In this document: piece after piece, positions 26,108-35,855 of the stretch
How the letters are laid out: every line of letters starts with the position of its first letter
Numbering within the stretch: the first letter of the stretch is position 1
Source: Bacillota bacterium
GTDB taxonomy: Bacteria > Bacillota > JADQBR01
Assembly: GCA_016278515.1 (NCBI GenBank)
Contig: JADQBR010000045.1
Coordinates: 1-63,224 of the forward strand
DNA length: 63,224 nt
Direction of reading: 5' to 3'
Position numbers and translations under genes: made by a program
Notes under the pieces: model-generated
Seen by the model: the letters and a program-made list of their open reading frames with translations, nothing else
The model's database searches: none
Told to the model about the DNA's origin: nothing

Positions 26108-26120
26108 TCTTTAAGTCAAG

Positions 26121-27056
26121 TTATCTTTCCTCTCTATCGTAAGGAAGACCTAGCGCACCAGGAGCCCCAATGTGCTTCTTAAGCGATTTTCTAGTAGCAA
26201 TGATTAATACTATAACAGTAAAAATATAGGGAAGCATTTTTAGAAAGAAAGGTGATATAACATTAATTCCCATGGCCTGGAGACGAAATCCCATAGCATC
26301 GATACCGCCGAAAAGGTAAGAACCCAGCATTGCCTTTACGGGATCCCACATAGCAAAAATGACCAACGCTACAGCTATCCAACCTCTCCCGGCGGTCATG
26401 TTCTCCAACCACGTGGGCGCATAGGCCAGTGAAAGATACGCCCCGCCAACACCTGCAAAAGCGCCACCTACAACAGTATATACATATCTAAGAAAAAATA
26501 CGTTAATTCCAACTGAATCCGCAGCTGCCGGATTTTCACCAATGGCTCGCATATTAAGCCCACCTCTGGTCCGGTAAAAGTAACACCACAATAATGGAAC
26601 TATTAGATAGCTTAGATAAACCAAAGCATCCTGTCTAAATAAAATTGGGCCGAGCCAAGGAATGGAACTTAAAGCAGGAACATTTATAACTGCTAATGTT
26701 TTAGGAGCAACAATTCCAACCATAGGTTTTCCCAGGAATCCGCTTAAGCCAGTCCCAAAGATAGTTAATGCTAAGCCGCTCACCACCTGGTTAGCCCGCA
26801 AAGAAATTGTGAGAAACGCATGTATCGAAGCCATTGCTCCACCGGCAGCAGCGGCTGCCATTACCCCAAACCAAGGATTTCCCGTTCCAACCGCAACCGT
26901 AAAACCGCTTACGGCACCTACTAGCATCATGCCTTCCACGCCCAGGTTTATAACCCCGGCCCGCTCGGTGATAATTTCGCCAAGGGCAGCATAGAGTAAT
27001 GGCGTTCCGGCAACTATTGCTGCAGCTAAAATAGCAATTATCTGATCAGATGTCAT
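26121..27056 (-). CDS. BMP-type nucleoside ABC transporter permease 2
   Basis: A 311-residue integral membrane protein with about eight helices, of the branched-chain/ribose-like permease family used by nucleoside importers (NupQ/YufQ type). ERAGVINLGVEGMMLVGAVSGF (about residues 29-50) and the EAA-type region GLNMRAIGENPAAADSVGIN (about 170-189) are typical. It starts one base inside the stop of permease 1. With the second permease, the double ATPase and the BMP lipoprotein it forms a complete importer, here most likely for purine nucleosides or bases. Confidence 0.9.
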   Translation of the reverse strand: MTSDQIIAILAAAIVAGTPLLYAALGEIITERAGVINLGVEGMMLVGAVSGFTVAVGTGNPWFGVMAAAAAGGAMASIHAFLTISLRANQVVSGLALTIFGTGLSGFLGKPMVGIVAPKTLAVINVPALSSIPWLGPILFRQDALVYLSYLIVPLLWCYFYRTRGGLNMRAIGENPAAADSVGINVFFLRYVYTVVGGAFAGVGGAYLSLAYAPTWLENMTAGRGWIAVALVIFAMWDPVKAMLGSYLFGGIDAMGFRLQAMGINVISPFFLKMLPYIFTVIVLIIATRKSLKKHIGAPGALGLPYDREER

Positions 27057-28159
27057 TAGCTATTCTCCCCTTTCCTAGTGAAGTAGATGCGATATCGAGT
27101 CAAAAGTTCTCCCCCAAGCAAAAAGAAAAGAATAGCGCCTTGTATCATAGAAACCGTAGCGGAAGGTACTCCCATGGTTTGAGTATTATACCCTCCAACC
27201 AAAAGACCACCCAATAGAAAGGCAACGACAATGATCATAAAAGGATTAAGTTTGGAAAGCCAGGCCACAATAATGGCTGTATAACCGTAACCCGAAGAGA
27301 TACCATGCTGCAGGCGATGCGTTATTCCACTTACCTCACTCATCCCCGCTAGGCCTGCAAAACCCCCACTCAAAAACATGACAAGCATAATATTTTTTGT
27401 AATACTCATACCGGCATAACGTGCGGCCGCCTGATTTTCTCCTATCACCCTGATTTCATAGCCCCATTTTGTCCGCTGTAAAACAATATAAATTATTACC
27501 GCGCCAACTAGTGCAAAGATCAAACCGAAATGGACCCTGGTAGTACCGTAGACAGGTAGCTGAGCAGCCGCTGAAAAAGGTGCTGTCAACGGAAAATTAA
27601 AACCCGCTGGATCCCGCCATGGGCCGTAGACTAAGTAATCTACCCAAAGAATTGCCACGTAATTTAGCATCAATGTTGTAATTGTTTCATTAACGCCTAG
27701 AACAGCCCTAGGTATCGCAGGAATTAAGGCCCAAAGTCCTCCGGCTAGTGCACCTGCCAGGAACATGGCCGGCAACATTATCTGTGTTGGTAAGTCGGGA
27801 AACGTTAACGCCACCCAACTGGCAGCAAATGCTCCCATATAAAACTGCCCTTCAGCGCCAATATTCCATAACAGCATCCTGAAAGCAAGCGCTACGCCGA
27901 GTCCCGCAAGCGCTAAAGGAATAGCCTTCACTAAGGTTTCGGAGATTCCGTAGGCAGAACCAAAAGCTCCATCAAGCATGGCTCCGTAAATCTCCAATGG
28001 ATTAAATCCTGTTGCCGCCAAAAAGGCTCCTGATAGAAATAGTGCCATAAATACTGAAAAAATCGGTATTGCCACACTAAGCCAAGGAGAAGGCAACTGC
28101 CTTTTTTCCCAGGCTAAGGTGAGCTTCCCCGATGTAAGCTCAGCCTGTTTATTGCTCAC
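27056..28159 (-). CDS. BMP-type nucleoside ABC transporter permease 1
   Basis: A 367-residue permease (NupP/YufP type) with about ten hydrophobic segments. ILWNIGAEGQFYMGAFAASW (about residues 91-110) and YEIRVIGENQAAARYAGMSI (about 230-249) are the conserved membrane and ATPase-contact blocks. Its ATG overlaps the ATPase stop by 4 bases, indicating coupling. The pair of unlike permeases is the normal arrangement in this importer class. Confidence 0.9.
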   Translation of the reverse strand: MSNKQAELTSGKLTLAWEKRQLPSPWLSVAIPIFSVFMALFLSGAFLAATGFNPLEIYGAMLDGAFGSAYGISETLVKAIPLALAGLGVALAFRMLLWNIGAEGQFYMGAFAASWVALTFPDLPTQIMLPAMFLAGALAGGLWALIPAIPRAVLGVNETITTLMLNYVAILWVDYLVYGPWRDPAGFNFPLTAPFSAAAQLPVYGTTRVHFGLIFALVGAVIIYIVLQRTKWGYEIRVIGENQAAARYAGMSITKNIMLVMFLSGGFAGLAGMSEVSGITHRLQHGISSGYGYTAIIVAWLSKLNPFMIIVVAFLLGGLLVGGYNTQTMGVPSATVSMIQGAILFFLLGGELLTRYRIYFTRKGENS

Positions 28160-29676
28160 ACTCCCACCTCCTCACATTTACTGCCTGCCATCAATAGTCC
28201 AATAGTTTCTAAATTGTCATAGGTCGGAGGCAATATATCCATAATTTCACCTTCATACATAACAGCGATTTTATCTGCTAGTTCCATTAGTTCATCCAGG
28301 TCTTCAGAGATGAGCAAAATGGCCGCTCCTTGTTCTCTTTGTTCCAAAAGCAGCTGCCGCACAGCACGAGTTGCCCCGATGTCCAGACCCCTCACAGGAT
28401 ATACAGTAACGATTAGCTTAGGTTCACTGTGAAATTCCCTTGCTAACAGCATCTTCTGCAGATTACCACCGGACATAAGCTTAATGGGATCATCGATAGA
28501 TGAAAGCTTAATTTGAAAATCCTCTACCATCTTTTCCGCTAACTTGCGGCTTTCCTTCAAATCTAAAAAATGGCCGCGATGGTTTCTATAGTTTTTAAGC
28601 AAAATGTTATCAACAGCATTAAGATTTGGCACCAACCCAGTTCCAAGCCGATCTTCGGGAACATGGGCTACACCGGCAGAGATATATTCTTTAGGAGAAC
28701 GGTCGGTATAATCCTCTCCTAAAATAATGATTTTTCCCGCACTGGTTTCCCTCAAGCCAGTGACAATTTCCGCCAATTCCCGCTGCCCGTTACCGGCCAC
28801 ACCAGCAATGCCTAAAATTTCACCTGCGCGGATTTCGGTGGAAATGCTCTGGAGCGCCAGCATTCCTTTGTCGTTAAACGCCTCAACTTCATCAAGCTTT
28901 AATACCACTTCTCCCGGCTGACCTTTTTTCTCTAACGGTTTCGCCGTCATTTCTCGACCCACCATCAAGTGTGCCAATTTATTTTGATCTGTCTCACTTG
29001 TTTTAACTGTTGCTACGTTCTGTCCATTCCGTAGCACTGTGATAGTGTCACTGCCTGCCATAACTTCCTTAAACTTGTGGGTAATAAAGATCACCGCACA
29101 GCCGGCATTTGCCATCTGTCCGAGTGTTTCAAAAAGATCGTCCACTTCTTGAGGGGTCAGCACCGCCGTCGGTTCGTCTAGAATCAATATTTCAGCGCCG
29201 CGATATAGCATCTTTATAATTTCTACCCGTTGCTGCTCTCCCACCGACAGCTGCCAGACTTTGGCTCGCGGATCAACTTTCATGCCGTATTTTTCTGCTA
29301 AGGAAACTATCTCTGCTTCCACTTTATCCATATTCAATAAAAAGGGCGTTGTACTGGCACCTAAGGCAATGTTTTCGGTTACAGTGAAAGGTTTGACTAG
29401 TTTAAAATGCTGGTGCACCATGCCAATCCCATGTTCAATTGCATCACGAGGAGATTTTAATTCTATAGTCTTATCTCTTAATCTGATTTCACCGCTATCC
29501 GGGCGATATAATCCTGTTAATGCGCTCATTAACGTACTCTTGCCCGCTCCATTTTCGCCTAATAACGCGTGCACTTCTCCGCATCTTGCAATAAAGTCCA
29601 CCTTATCATTGGCCAGGTTTCCTGAAAAACTTTTAGTTATCTTTTTCATTTCGACCATAACTTGATGCTTTTTCAA
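28156..29676 (-). CDS. BMP-type nucleoside ABC transporter ATPase (double domain)
   Basis: A 506-residue protein with two ABC cassettes, as in NupO/YufO and RbsA. The first has Walker A GENGAGKSTL (about residues 41-50), signature LSVGEQQRVEI and Walker B ILILDEPTAVLTP. The second has a degenerate Walker A (GIAGVAGNGQRELAE), signature LMSGGNLQKMLLARE and a replaced Walker B (LIVTVYPVRGLDIGA); the loss of DEP there is common in this family. The TTG start is chosen because AGGAGG lies 9 bases upstream; the next in-frame candidate upstream would put the ribosome site inside the gene. Confidence 0.9.
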   Translation of the reverse strand: MKKHQVMVEMKKITKSFSGNLANDKVDFIARCGEVHALLGENGAGKSTLMSALTGLYRPDSGEIRLRDKTIELKSPRDAIEHGIGMVHQHFKLVKPFTVTENIALGASTTPFLLNMDKVEAEIVSLAEKYGMKVDPRAKVWQLSVGEQQRVEIIKMLYRGAEILILDEPTAVLTPQEVDDLFETLGQMANAGCAVIFITHKFKEVMAGSDTITVLRNGQNVATVKTSETDQNKLAHLMVGREMTAKPLEKKGQPGEVVLKLDEVEAFNDKGMLALQSISTEIRAGEILGIAGVAGNGQRELAEIVTGLRETSAGKIIILGEDYTDRSPKEYISAGVAHVPEDRLGTGLVPNLNAVDNILLKNYRNHRGHFLDLKESRKLAEKMVEDFQIKLSSIDDPIKLMSGGNLQKMLLAREFHSEPKLIVTVYPVRGLDIGATRAVRQLLLEQREQGAAILLISEDLDELMELADKIAVMYEGEIMDILPPTYDNLETIGLLMAGSKCEEVGV

Positions 29677-29700
29677 GGATGAATACCTCCTGGTTTTAAT

Positions 29701-29727
29701 ATGGCCGGACAAAATTCATCCGGCCAT
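29701..29727 (-). terminator. Intercistronic hairpin between lipoprotein and ATPase genes
   Basis: ATGGCCGGA pairs with TCCGGCCAT across a 9-base loop, with no strong T tract. Hairpins at this point in ABC importer operons usually give partial termination or protect the upstream mRNA, so that the binding protein outnumbers the membrane complex. Inference from position. Confidence 0.55.
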
Positions 29728-29749
29728 TTAACTACAATCATTTTTTTAT

Positions 29750-30910
29750 TTACTGAGGAATTTTACCTTCGACGCCTTCGACAAACCAGTCAAAGGATAA
29801 CAAGTCGCCATCGGACATAACTTCGCCGTCGGCTACCTTAACCGTACCACTTTGATCCTTAATCGGACCTGCGAAAACCGTCACCTTACCGTCGATGATA
29901 TCCTGTTTCTTCGCCATGATTTCATCCTGTAATTCCTTAGATACTAAATCTTCATTGAACGGACCAACATCTACTACATTGTCGGCTAAACCGCCCCAAT
30001 ATTGATCGTTTTTCCATGTACCATCTTCAACACCTTGTGCAACTTCTAGCATATAGGGACCCCAATTCCAAATAGGTGAAGTCAGTGTCGCCTGAGGAGC
30101 AAATTGACGCATATCAGCATTGTAACCGATAGCATAAGCCCCTGCTTCTTGTGCCGCCTGTTGAGGACCTGGAGTATCTTGGTGCTGAGCAATAACGTCT
30201 GCACCTGATTCTAATAAGCTCTTAGCCGCTTCTTTTTCAGTAGCAGGGTCATACCAAGTATTAGTCCATACTACTTTAACAATAGCATCCGGATTAACTG
30301 CACGAACTCCCAGGGTAAACGAATTAATTCCGCGAATTACTTCTGGAATTGGATGAGCAGCTACATAACCGATAGTATTACTCTCAGTCATCTCACCTGC
30401 TAAAATACCTGTTAGATATCTTGGTTGATACATTCTACCGAAATAGGTTCCTGCATTATCTTGGGTTTTAAACCCGGAACAATGCATAAAAACAACATCC
30501 GGATATTTCTTCGCAACGTTTTGAACGTAATCCATATAACCAAAGCTAGTAGCAAAAATCAGTTTGTTACCTTGCTCTGCTAATTGAGTCAATGCACGTT
30601 CTGCATCTGCATTCTCGGGCACATTCTCGATAAACGTTGTTTCAACGTTCATATTCTCTTCCAGATACTGGCGCCCTAAGTCTTGAGCGTAGGTCCAACC
30701 GGCGTCACCCACTGGGCCAATATAGATAAATCCAATCTTTAATGGTTCATCCTTAGCCTCATTATTCTCACCGGTTGAAGCATTATTTTCTTCTGCAGGT
30801 TGCTTGTTAGCGGATTGGTTATCGGAAGAACCGCCGCCACAACCAGCCACTAGAAACACAGCCAATAATAGTACCCCAGCTAATAACAGTAACTTTTTCT
30901 TGCCTTTCAT
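29750..30910 (-). CDS. BMP family substrate-binding lipoprotein (nucleoside/purine)
   Basis: A 386-residue extracellular lipoprotein of the BMP (PnrA/Med-like) family, which binds nucleosides. A signal peptide with lipobox LVAGC (Cys about residue 23) is followed by a low-complexity Ser/Asn/Glu linker (about 26-55) and the binding domain (IGFIYIGPVGDAGWTYAQDLG near 60, GADVIAQHQDTPGPQQAAQEAG near 230, IGYNADM near 255). The ATG at 30910 follows GGGAGG at 6 bases. The context of purine deaminases and permeases points to purine nucleosides or bases as ligand. Confidence 0.92.
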   Translation of the reverse strand: MKGKKKLLLLAGVLLLAVFLVAGCGGGSSDNQSANKQPAEENNASTGENNEAKDEPLKIGFIYIGPVGDAGWTYAQDLGRQYLEENMNVETTFIENVPENADAERALTQLAEQGNKLIFATSFGYMDYVQNVAKKYPDVVFMHCSGFKTQDNAGTYFGRMYQPRYLTGILAGEMTESNTIGYVAAHPIPEVIRGINSFTLGVRAVNPDAIVKVVWTNTWYDPATEKEAAKSLLESGADVIAQHQDTPGPQQAAQEAGAYAIGYNADMRQFAPQATLTSPIWNWGPYMLEVAQGVEDGTWKNDQYWGGLADNVVDVGPFNEDLVSKELQDEIMAKKQDIIDGKVTVFAGPIKDQSGTVKVADGEVMSDGDLLSFDWFVEGVEGKIPQ

Positions 30911-31061
30911 AATAGACCTCCCTTTAAATTGAACTCTCATTACATGCTACCAAACAAAACTCATACGTTTTGAAGCCTCACCTCCTCCATCTACTGCTCA
31001 ATAATAATACCTATAACAAACTCATATACGCAATAGGCATAAAACTAAGACTTAAGAAAAT

Positions 31062-32753
31062 CTAATTGTTTTCAGATACTGAGACTATCCTGGCTTTACT
31101 GACATCCACAAGACCCCTGTTGGTAACCTTTAGTTCCGGTATAACAGCTAGAGATAGAAAGGCCATGGTGAGAAATGGATCAAAATAATTCTTTATACCA
31201 AGGCTCCTGGCCTTTTCAGCCAAATCACTCAATTTCCCTTCCACTATTTCCAAGTTTTGAGTACTCATTAAACCTGCTATTTCCAACGGTAAACAGCCCA
31301 AAACCTTTCCATCGCGTACGACTGCCAACCCCCCACCTATTTCGGAAACCTTTTCAGCGGCAAGAAGCATGTCCTTGGAGTTAATACCAATAACCACTAA
31401 ATTATGTGCATCATGAGCTATGGTGGAAGCTACAGCTCCCTCTTTTATGCCAAACCCCTTGATAATCCCTTTTCCTATCTGCCCGGAGGCACGATGGCGT
31501 TCAATGACAACAAGTTTGGCCATATCTTCTTCGTTAGCTATCTGAAATTCTCCTTCAGAATGTGCTATTTTTTGTATAATTTTACGGGTGACTACCTGAT
31601 GCGGAACCAATTCCATCACTTTGGCAGAATTTCCAGAAGCCCGTATCTTAAAATCTTTAACCGATAAAGGTGCTATGTTACAGGTGTTTTGAACAGCTTC
31701 AGAGTTTACATCAGTTACTTCAAATAAAGCCTCACCCTTATCCGCTGCTAATTTTCCGGCACAATATACCTTGTCCACTATAAAATTCTCAAGATCATTT
31801 AACACAACCAAATCAGCTTGATAGCCAGGTGATATTGCCCCTAAATTTTTAAGGCCATAGTATTCTGCAGTATTGATAGTAGCCATGCGTACCGCACTCA
31901 CCGGGTCAAGACCGCTTTCTACCGCCAGACGAACTAGATGATCTAGCTGCCCTTCCCGCAGCAAATCGGTTGGATGCCGGTCATCAGTTACCAATAAACA
32001 ATAGGGGAGGGTACCAGCCGTGACTACAGGAAGAAGACTGACAAGGTTTTTTGTAGCCGTACCTTCACGGAGCATTAACCTAAACCCGAGGCCAAGCTTC
32101 TCTTCTGCTTCTTCAGGTAACATACATTCGTGATCCGAGCCTATTCCAAAGCTACGGTATTTCATTAAGGCTTGACCAGAAAGGCCGGGGGCATGCCCAT
32201 TAATTACTTTGCCAAATTCTTTTGCTAACTGAAGTTTTTTGAGCATATCGGCATCTTCATTGAGCACAGCCGAAACATCCATAACCTCACCCAACCCTAC
32301 GGTTTTCGGGTGCCCCATCCACTGAGCAACATCATCGGCGTCCAACCTCGCACCACTATCTTCCATGGGAGTGGCGGGAACGCAGGAAGGAACGTCTAGA
32401 AAAACCCTTAGCGGAAGATTCTCAGCTGCATCCAAAATATATTTAATGCCTGCGTGACCACAAACATTTGCTATTTCATGAGGATCTGCTATTACTGCAG
32501 TCGTCCCCCGGGGCACGACTGCCCGAGCAAATTGCCCCGGTGATACCATGCTGCTTTCCAGATGAACATGGCCATCTATCAAGCCAGGTATAACTATTTT
32601 TTCCTGCAGGTCGACCTCTTCCTTTCCGGCATACCGACCCCAGCCAATTATTCGCTCGCCTTTAATTGCCAAGTCACTTGGTTCAAGAATAGCCCCAGTA
32701 AAAACGTTTAGAATTCGGGCATTCTTTAAAACCAGGTCTGCCGTTTCTAACAT
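31062..32753 (-). CDS. adeC: Adenine deaminase
   Basis: Deaminates adenine to hypoxanthine with a dinuclear metal site. The 563-residue amidohydrolase shows VIPGLIDGHVHLESSMVSP (about residues 53-71), PRGTTAVIADPHEIANVCG (about 82-100), NGHAPGL (about 186-192), VTDDRHP (about 277-283) and the C-terminal adenine-deaminase-specific domain (about 410-560) with IAHDAHNLVVIGI. Length and domain order fit the Firmicute AdeC. It sits between SsnA and the importer operon and feeds the hypoxanthine/xanthine hydroxylases. Confidence 0.95.
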   Translation of the reverse strand: MLETADLVLKNARILNVFTGAILEPSDLAIKGERIIGWGRYAGKEEVDLQEKIVIPGLIDGHVHLESSMVSPGQFARAVVPRGTTAVIADPHEIANVCGHAGIKYILDAAENLPLRVFLDVPSCVPATPMEDSGARLDADDVAQWMGHPKTVGLGEVMDVSAVLNEDADMLKKLQLAKEFGKVINGHAPGLSGQALMKYRSFGIGSDHECMLPEEAEEKLGLGFRLMLREGTATKNLVSLLPVVTAGTLPYCLLVTDDRHPTDLLREGQLDHLVRLAVESGLDPVSAVRMATINTAEYYGLKNLGAISPGYQADLVVLNDLENFIVDKVYCAGKLAADKGEALFEVTDVNSEAVQNTCNIAPLSVKDFKIRASGNSAKVMELVPHQVVTRKIIQKIAHSEGEFQIANEEDMAKLVVIERHRASGQIGKGIIKGFGIKEGAVASTIAHDAHNLVVIGINSKDMLLAAEKVSEIGGGLAVVRDGKVLGCLPLEIAGLMSTQNLEIVEGKLSDLAEKARSLGIKNYFDPFLTMAFLSLAVIPELKVTNRGLVDVSKARIVSVSENN

Positions 32754-32800
32754 AACAAATTACCCCCCTATGCGCTGGAGTTGAAAATATTCACAAAGAC

Positions 32801-32850
32801 ACTAAGAACCCTTTACAAAAGGAAAATACCTTTTTCCAAGGGCTCTTAGT
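32801..32850 (-). terminator. Long hairpin between ssnA and adeC
   Basis: ACTAAGA(A)CCC pairs with GGG(C)TCTTAGT, with an inner AAGG/CCTT extension. The T tract is weak on the minus strand and slightly better (TTTT) on the plus strand. It may be a terminator behind ssnA or a processing/attenuation structure. Confidence 0.5.
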
Positions 32851-32930
32851 TTTAAAGATAATGCGTCGCGTGTTTTAAAATTTAGATATTGTTGATCGGC
32901 TGCCCTGGTCAGTATTAAATTGCATTCTAA

Positions 32931-34256
32931 CTAAAATCTATCCCAGAGACCAGCTGCCAGACTGCGGGCCTTAGCAGCAACAGCAGTAGTATCTATTCCT
33001 TCAATCTTACGGTGTAACATTCGGACTTTGCCATTGATAATTGTCGTATCTACCATCCCGCCTGAGACACCAAACAACAGATGCGGATAAGCTGTATCCT
33101 CATTGAACGGAGTAGCAGGGTCATAATCCACTAAGATAATGTCAGCAGTCGCACCTTCGCGTAGGACTCCCAGGTCCTTTCCAAATATTCGCCGCGCTAT
33201 TTCCTTATTATTATCAAAAATCATCTTAGGGACTTCGGCCCATGCAGCACCAGGGTCCTTCTGTTCAAGCTTATGTAAAACATTAGCAACCTTGACGCTT
33301 TCAAACATATCAGCAGTAAAACCGTCCGTTCCTAAGCCCACAAGTACACCTTGATCCATCATTTTCATAACAGGTGCTACGCCAACAGCATTTCCCATGT
33401 TTGATTCAGGGTTATGCACAACCATGGTATCGGTTTCCCGAAGGATATTAATCTCATTGTCATTAACGTGAACACAATGAACGGCAATGGTTTTAGGGCC
33501 TAAGATGCCAGCATCCCCAAGCCGTTCCACCACCCGTTTCCCGTATCGCTCTAAACTGTCTTCAACGTCCTGAATCCCTTCAGCCGTATGAATATGAAAA
33601 CCGACATTGCGTTTGCCTACTGCATCTTTACAGCGTTTTAATGTGTCATCACTTAAGGTTAGTGAGGCATGCAACCCGAAGAGAGCCCCAAGCAGGGGGT
33701 GGTCTCCACCAGCATATTTTTCAATTGCTCTAATATTTTCCTCTATACCCGCATCACAGATTTCCTTACCATCACGGTCAGACACTTCGTATGCTAACGC
33801 CGTGCGAACACCGGTTGTTTCAACAGCACGCACTATTTCTTCCAAGCTGCCGGAAGCCGCATAAGGGCTGGCATGATGGTCAATAATTGTCGTGGTTCCC
33901 GCCTTAATGCAATCTATTAATGGTACCATAGCGCTATAATACACATCTTCTAAAGACAAAACCTTATCCAATTTCCACCAGAGCTTCTCCAATATTTCAA
34001 TAAAATTAGCCGGCGGGTCCGCTAGAGCCAAACCTCGGGCAAAAGTGCTATATAGATGCATATGGCCGTTAATCATACCTGGCATAATCAGACGTCCCTC
34101 AGCATCGATGAACTGTGCAGACGGATAATCATTACGTAATTTCTCAGTATCATCTACCTTAACAATTGTCTCTCCCTCAACCAACACTGCTCCATCCTTT
34201 AACACTCCGAGTTTCTTATCCATCGTTAACACAAGGCCGTTACCTATTAACAGCAT
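32931..34256 (-). CDS. ssnA: SsnA-type aminohydrolase
   Basis: A 441-residue metal-dependent amidohydrolase closely matching SsnA of the anaerobic purine clusters. It begins MLLIGNGLVLTMDKKLGVL and carries the metal-binding PGMINGHMHLYSTFARGLA (about residues 58-76), HIHTAEG (about 220-226), VHCVHVND (about 258-265) and the Asp in LGTDGF (about 318-323). The biochemical substrate of SsnA is debated; a deaminase or ring-opening step on an oxidised purine is likely. GAGGTGATTAA precedes the ATG. Confidence 0.9.
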   Translation of the reverse strand: MLLIGNGLVLTMDKKLGVLKDGAVLVEGETIVKVDDTEKLRNDYPSAQFIDAEGRLIMPGMINGHMHLYSTFARGLALADPPANFIEILEKLWWKLDKVLSLEDVYYSAMVPLIDCIKAGTTTIIDHHASPYAASGSLEEIVRAVETTGVRTALAYEVSDRDGKEICDAGIEENIRAIEKYAGGDHPLLGALFGLHASLTLSDDTLKRCKDAVGKRNVGFHIHTAEGIQDVEDSLERYGKRVVERLGDAGILGPKTIAVHCVHVNDNEINILRETDTMVVHNPESNMGNAVGVAPVMKMMDQGVLVGLGTDGFTADMFESVKVANVLHKLEQKDPGAAWAEVPKMIFDNNKEIARRIFGKDLGVLREGATADIILVDYDPATPFNEDTAYPHLLFGVSGGMVDTTIINGKVRMLHRKIEGIDTTAVAAKARSLAAGLWDRF

Positions 34257-34450
34257 TTAATCACCTCATTATCCCAAAGAGGATGTTCAAACTAGTTTGG
34301 CATACTCTAGTTTATGAACTTAACCCCAATGTAAAAATTAACTAACTTACCCATTATGTTACTGTCGCTAAATTATGCTTTATCAATTTAACTCTTACTT
34401 AATCATTTCGTCATTATTGTGAAAACTCCTTTAATTTTACCAAAAATTGA

Positions 34451-35779
34451 TTAGGCTATGATACCAGCAGATTTGGCAATGCGAGCAATATCCTTTTCAG
34501 CCTGTTTCATCACTTTATCTTCCTCAATTGTCAGTAATTTTCTATCGCGCATTAATACTTTGCCATTAACAATTGTAGTTTCCACATCTTGAGCTTTAGC
34601 CTCATAAACCAAGCGGCTATAAATATTGCTGCCATACGAAGGCACTGCGTGCAGCTGATTGAGATTAATAATAGCTAGATCAGCCTTTTTACCAACTTCT
34701 AAGCTTCCGATTTGTTCTTCCAATCCCATTGCTCGCGCACCACCTAGGGTAGCAAGTTCAAAAACTGTTTGGGCTGGCATTACGGTTGGCCCATGCAGCG
34801 GTTTCTGAATGAGTGCTGCAAAACGCATTTCCATCCAGCCGTCTAGGTTATTATTACAAGGAGCTCCATCGGCAGCAATAGACACATCTCCGCCCTTAGC
34901 CAATAGCTCAGGTACATTAGCTATACCTGAAGCAAGTTTTAAATTGGATGAAGGGCAGTGAACCACCTTGGTTTTCGTCTCTGTGATGATTTTCATCTCT
35001 TGTTCGTCCAGCCAGATACAATGTGCAAGTATTAAATCTGGCCCCGTCAAACCAATATGCTCAAGATAAAGCACATTACGCATATTATGTCTTTCCATCA
35101 CAAGTTGACATTCACCCTGGTTTTCGGATGCATGGGTATGAATTTTGACCTGGTACTGATTAGCCAACTTTCCAACTTCTTTTAATAAGTCTTCGGTGCA
35201 AGATACGACAAAGCGGGGTGCAAAAGCGTATTGCAAAAGTCCGTCATTGAAGCCATGCCACTTTTCTAACAGTTCGACACTTTGTTTTAAAGATATGTCT
35301 GTAGTTTCTCTCAATGAATTGGGTACGTCATCACCGTAGTCCATCATTACTTTACCCGTTATTGCCCTCATACCACTTTCTGCAATTGCTTGAATTGCGG
35401 AATCAGTGTGATGAACCGTTTCCATATCAACGATAGCTGTAGTACCGCTTTTGATTAATTCCCCCAGACCCAATAGGGCGGAGGTTCTTATTGATTCTTG
35501 ATCGTGAGCCCCTTCAAGCGGCCAAATCCTCAGCTTTAACCAGTCCAACAATTCCAAGTCATCTGCCTGACCCCGAAAAAGCGACTGGCAAAGATGTATA
35601 TGCGGTTGAATTAGGCCTGGGATTATTATTTTGTTAGTTGCATCAATTATCTCATCCGCCGTATCTCTGGCGTTTCCTATCTCCACGATGCGGCCTTCTT
35701 TTATATAGATGTCTCCTTGTAAAACTTCTCTTTCAGCATTCATAGTCACAATAGTACCATTTTTTATCAATGTACTCAT
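34451..35779 (-). CDS. Amidohydrolase, nucleobase deaminase type (guanine deaminase/MTA deaminase-like)
   Basis: A 442-residue TrzA/AtzB/guanine-deaminase-superfamily enzyme. Metal ligands are in IIPGLIQPHIHLCQSLFRGQADD (about residues 50-72), KIHTHASENQGE (about 215-226), LAHCIWLDE (about 255-263) and the Asp of SIAADGAPCNN (about 310-320). The SLFRG and ENQGE segments also occur in 5'-deoxyadenosine/methylthioadenosine deaminases, so a nucleoside substrate cannot be excluded. Placed between a purine permease and SsnA, guanine deamination to xanthine is a reasonable guess, since no other dedicated guanine deaminase is in the window. Confidence 0.82.
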   Translation of the reverse strand: MSTLIKNGTIVTMNAEREVLQGDIYIKEGRIVEIGNARDTADEIIDATNKIIIPGLIQPHIHLCQSLFRGQADDLELLDWLKLRIWPLEGAHDQESIRTSALLGLGELIKSGTTAIVDMETVHHTDSAIQAIAESGMRAITGKVMMDYGDDVPNSLRETTDISLKQSVELLEKWHGFNDGLLQYAFAPRFVVSCTEDLLKEVGKLANQYQVKIHTHASENQGECQLVMERHNMRNVLYLEHIGLTGPDLILAHCIWLDEQEMKIITETKTKVVHCPSSNLKLASGIANVPELLAKGGDVSIAADGAPCNNNLDGWMEMRFAALIQKPLHGPTVMPAQTVFELATLGGARAMGLEEQIGSLEVGKKADLAIINLNQLHAVPSYGSNIYSRLVYEAKAQDVETTIVNGKVLMRDRKLLTIEEDKVMKQAEKDIARIAKSAGIIA

Positions 35780-35855
35780 GAGGCTTCCTCCCCCGAAGAT
35801 GCACGACGGTATGCACCGCCGTGCATTTATCTCAGCTAGGTCTGTGGTTCAAAAA

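Noticed and set aside
34288-34313. CAAACTAGTTTG palindrome with a further CTAGTTT upstream of ssnA
   Set aside because: Short AT-rich palindromes are frequent; no second copy before another purine gene was found, so no operator is claimed.
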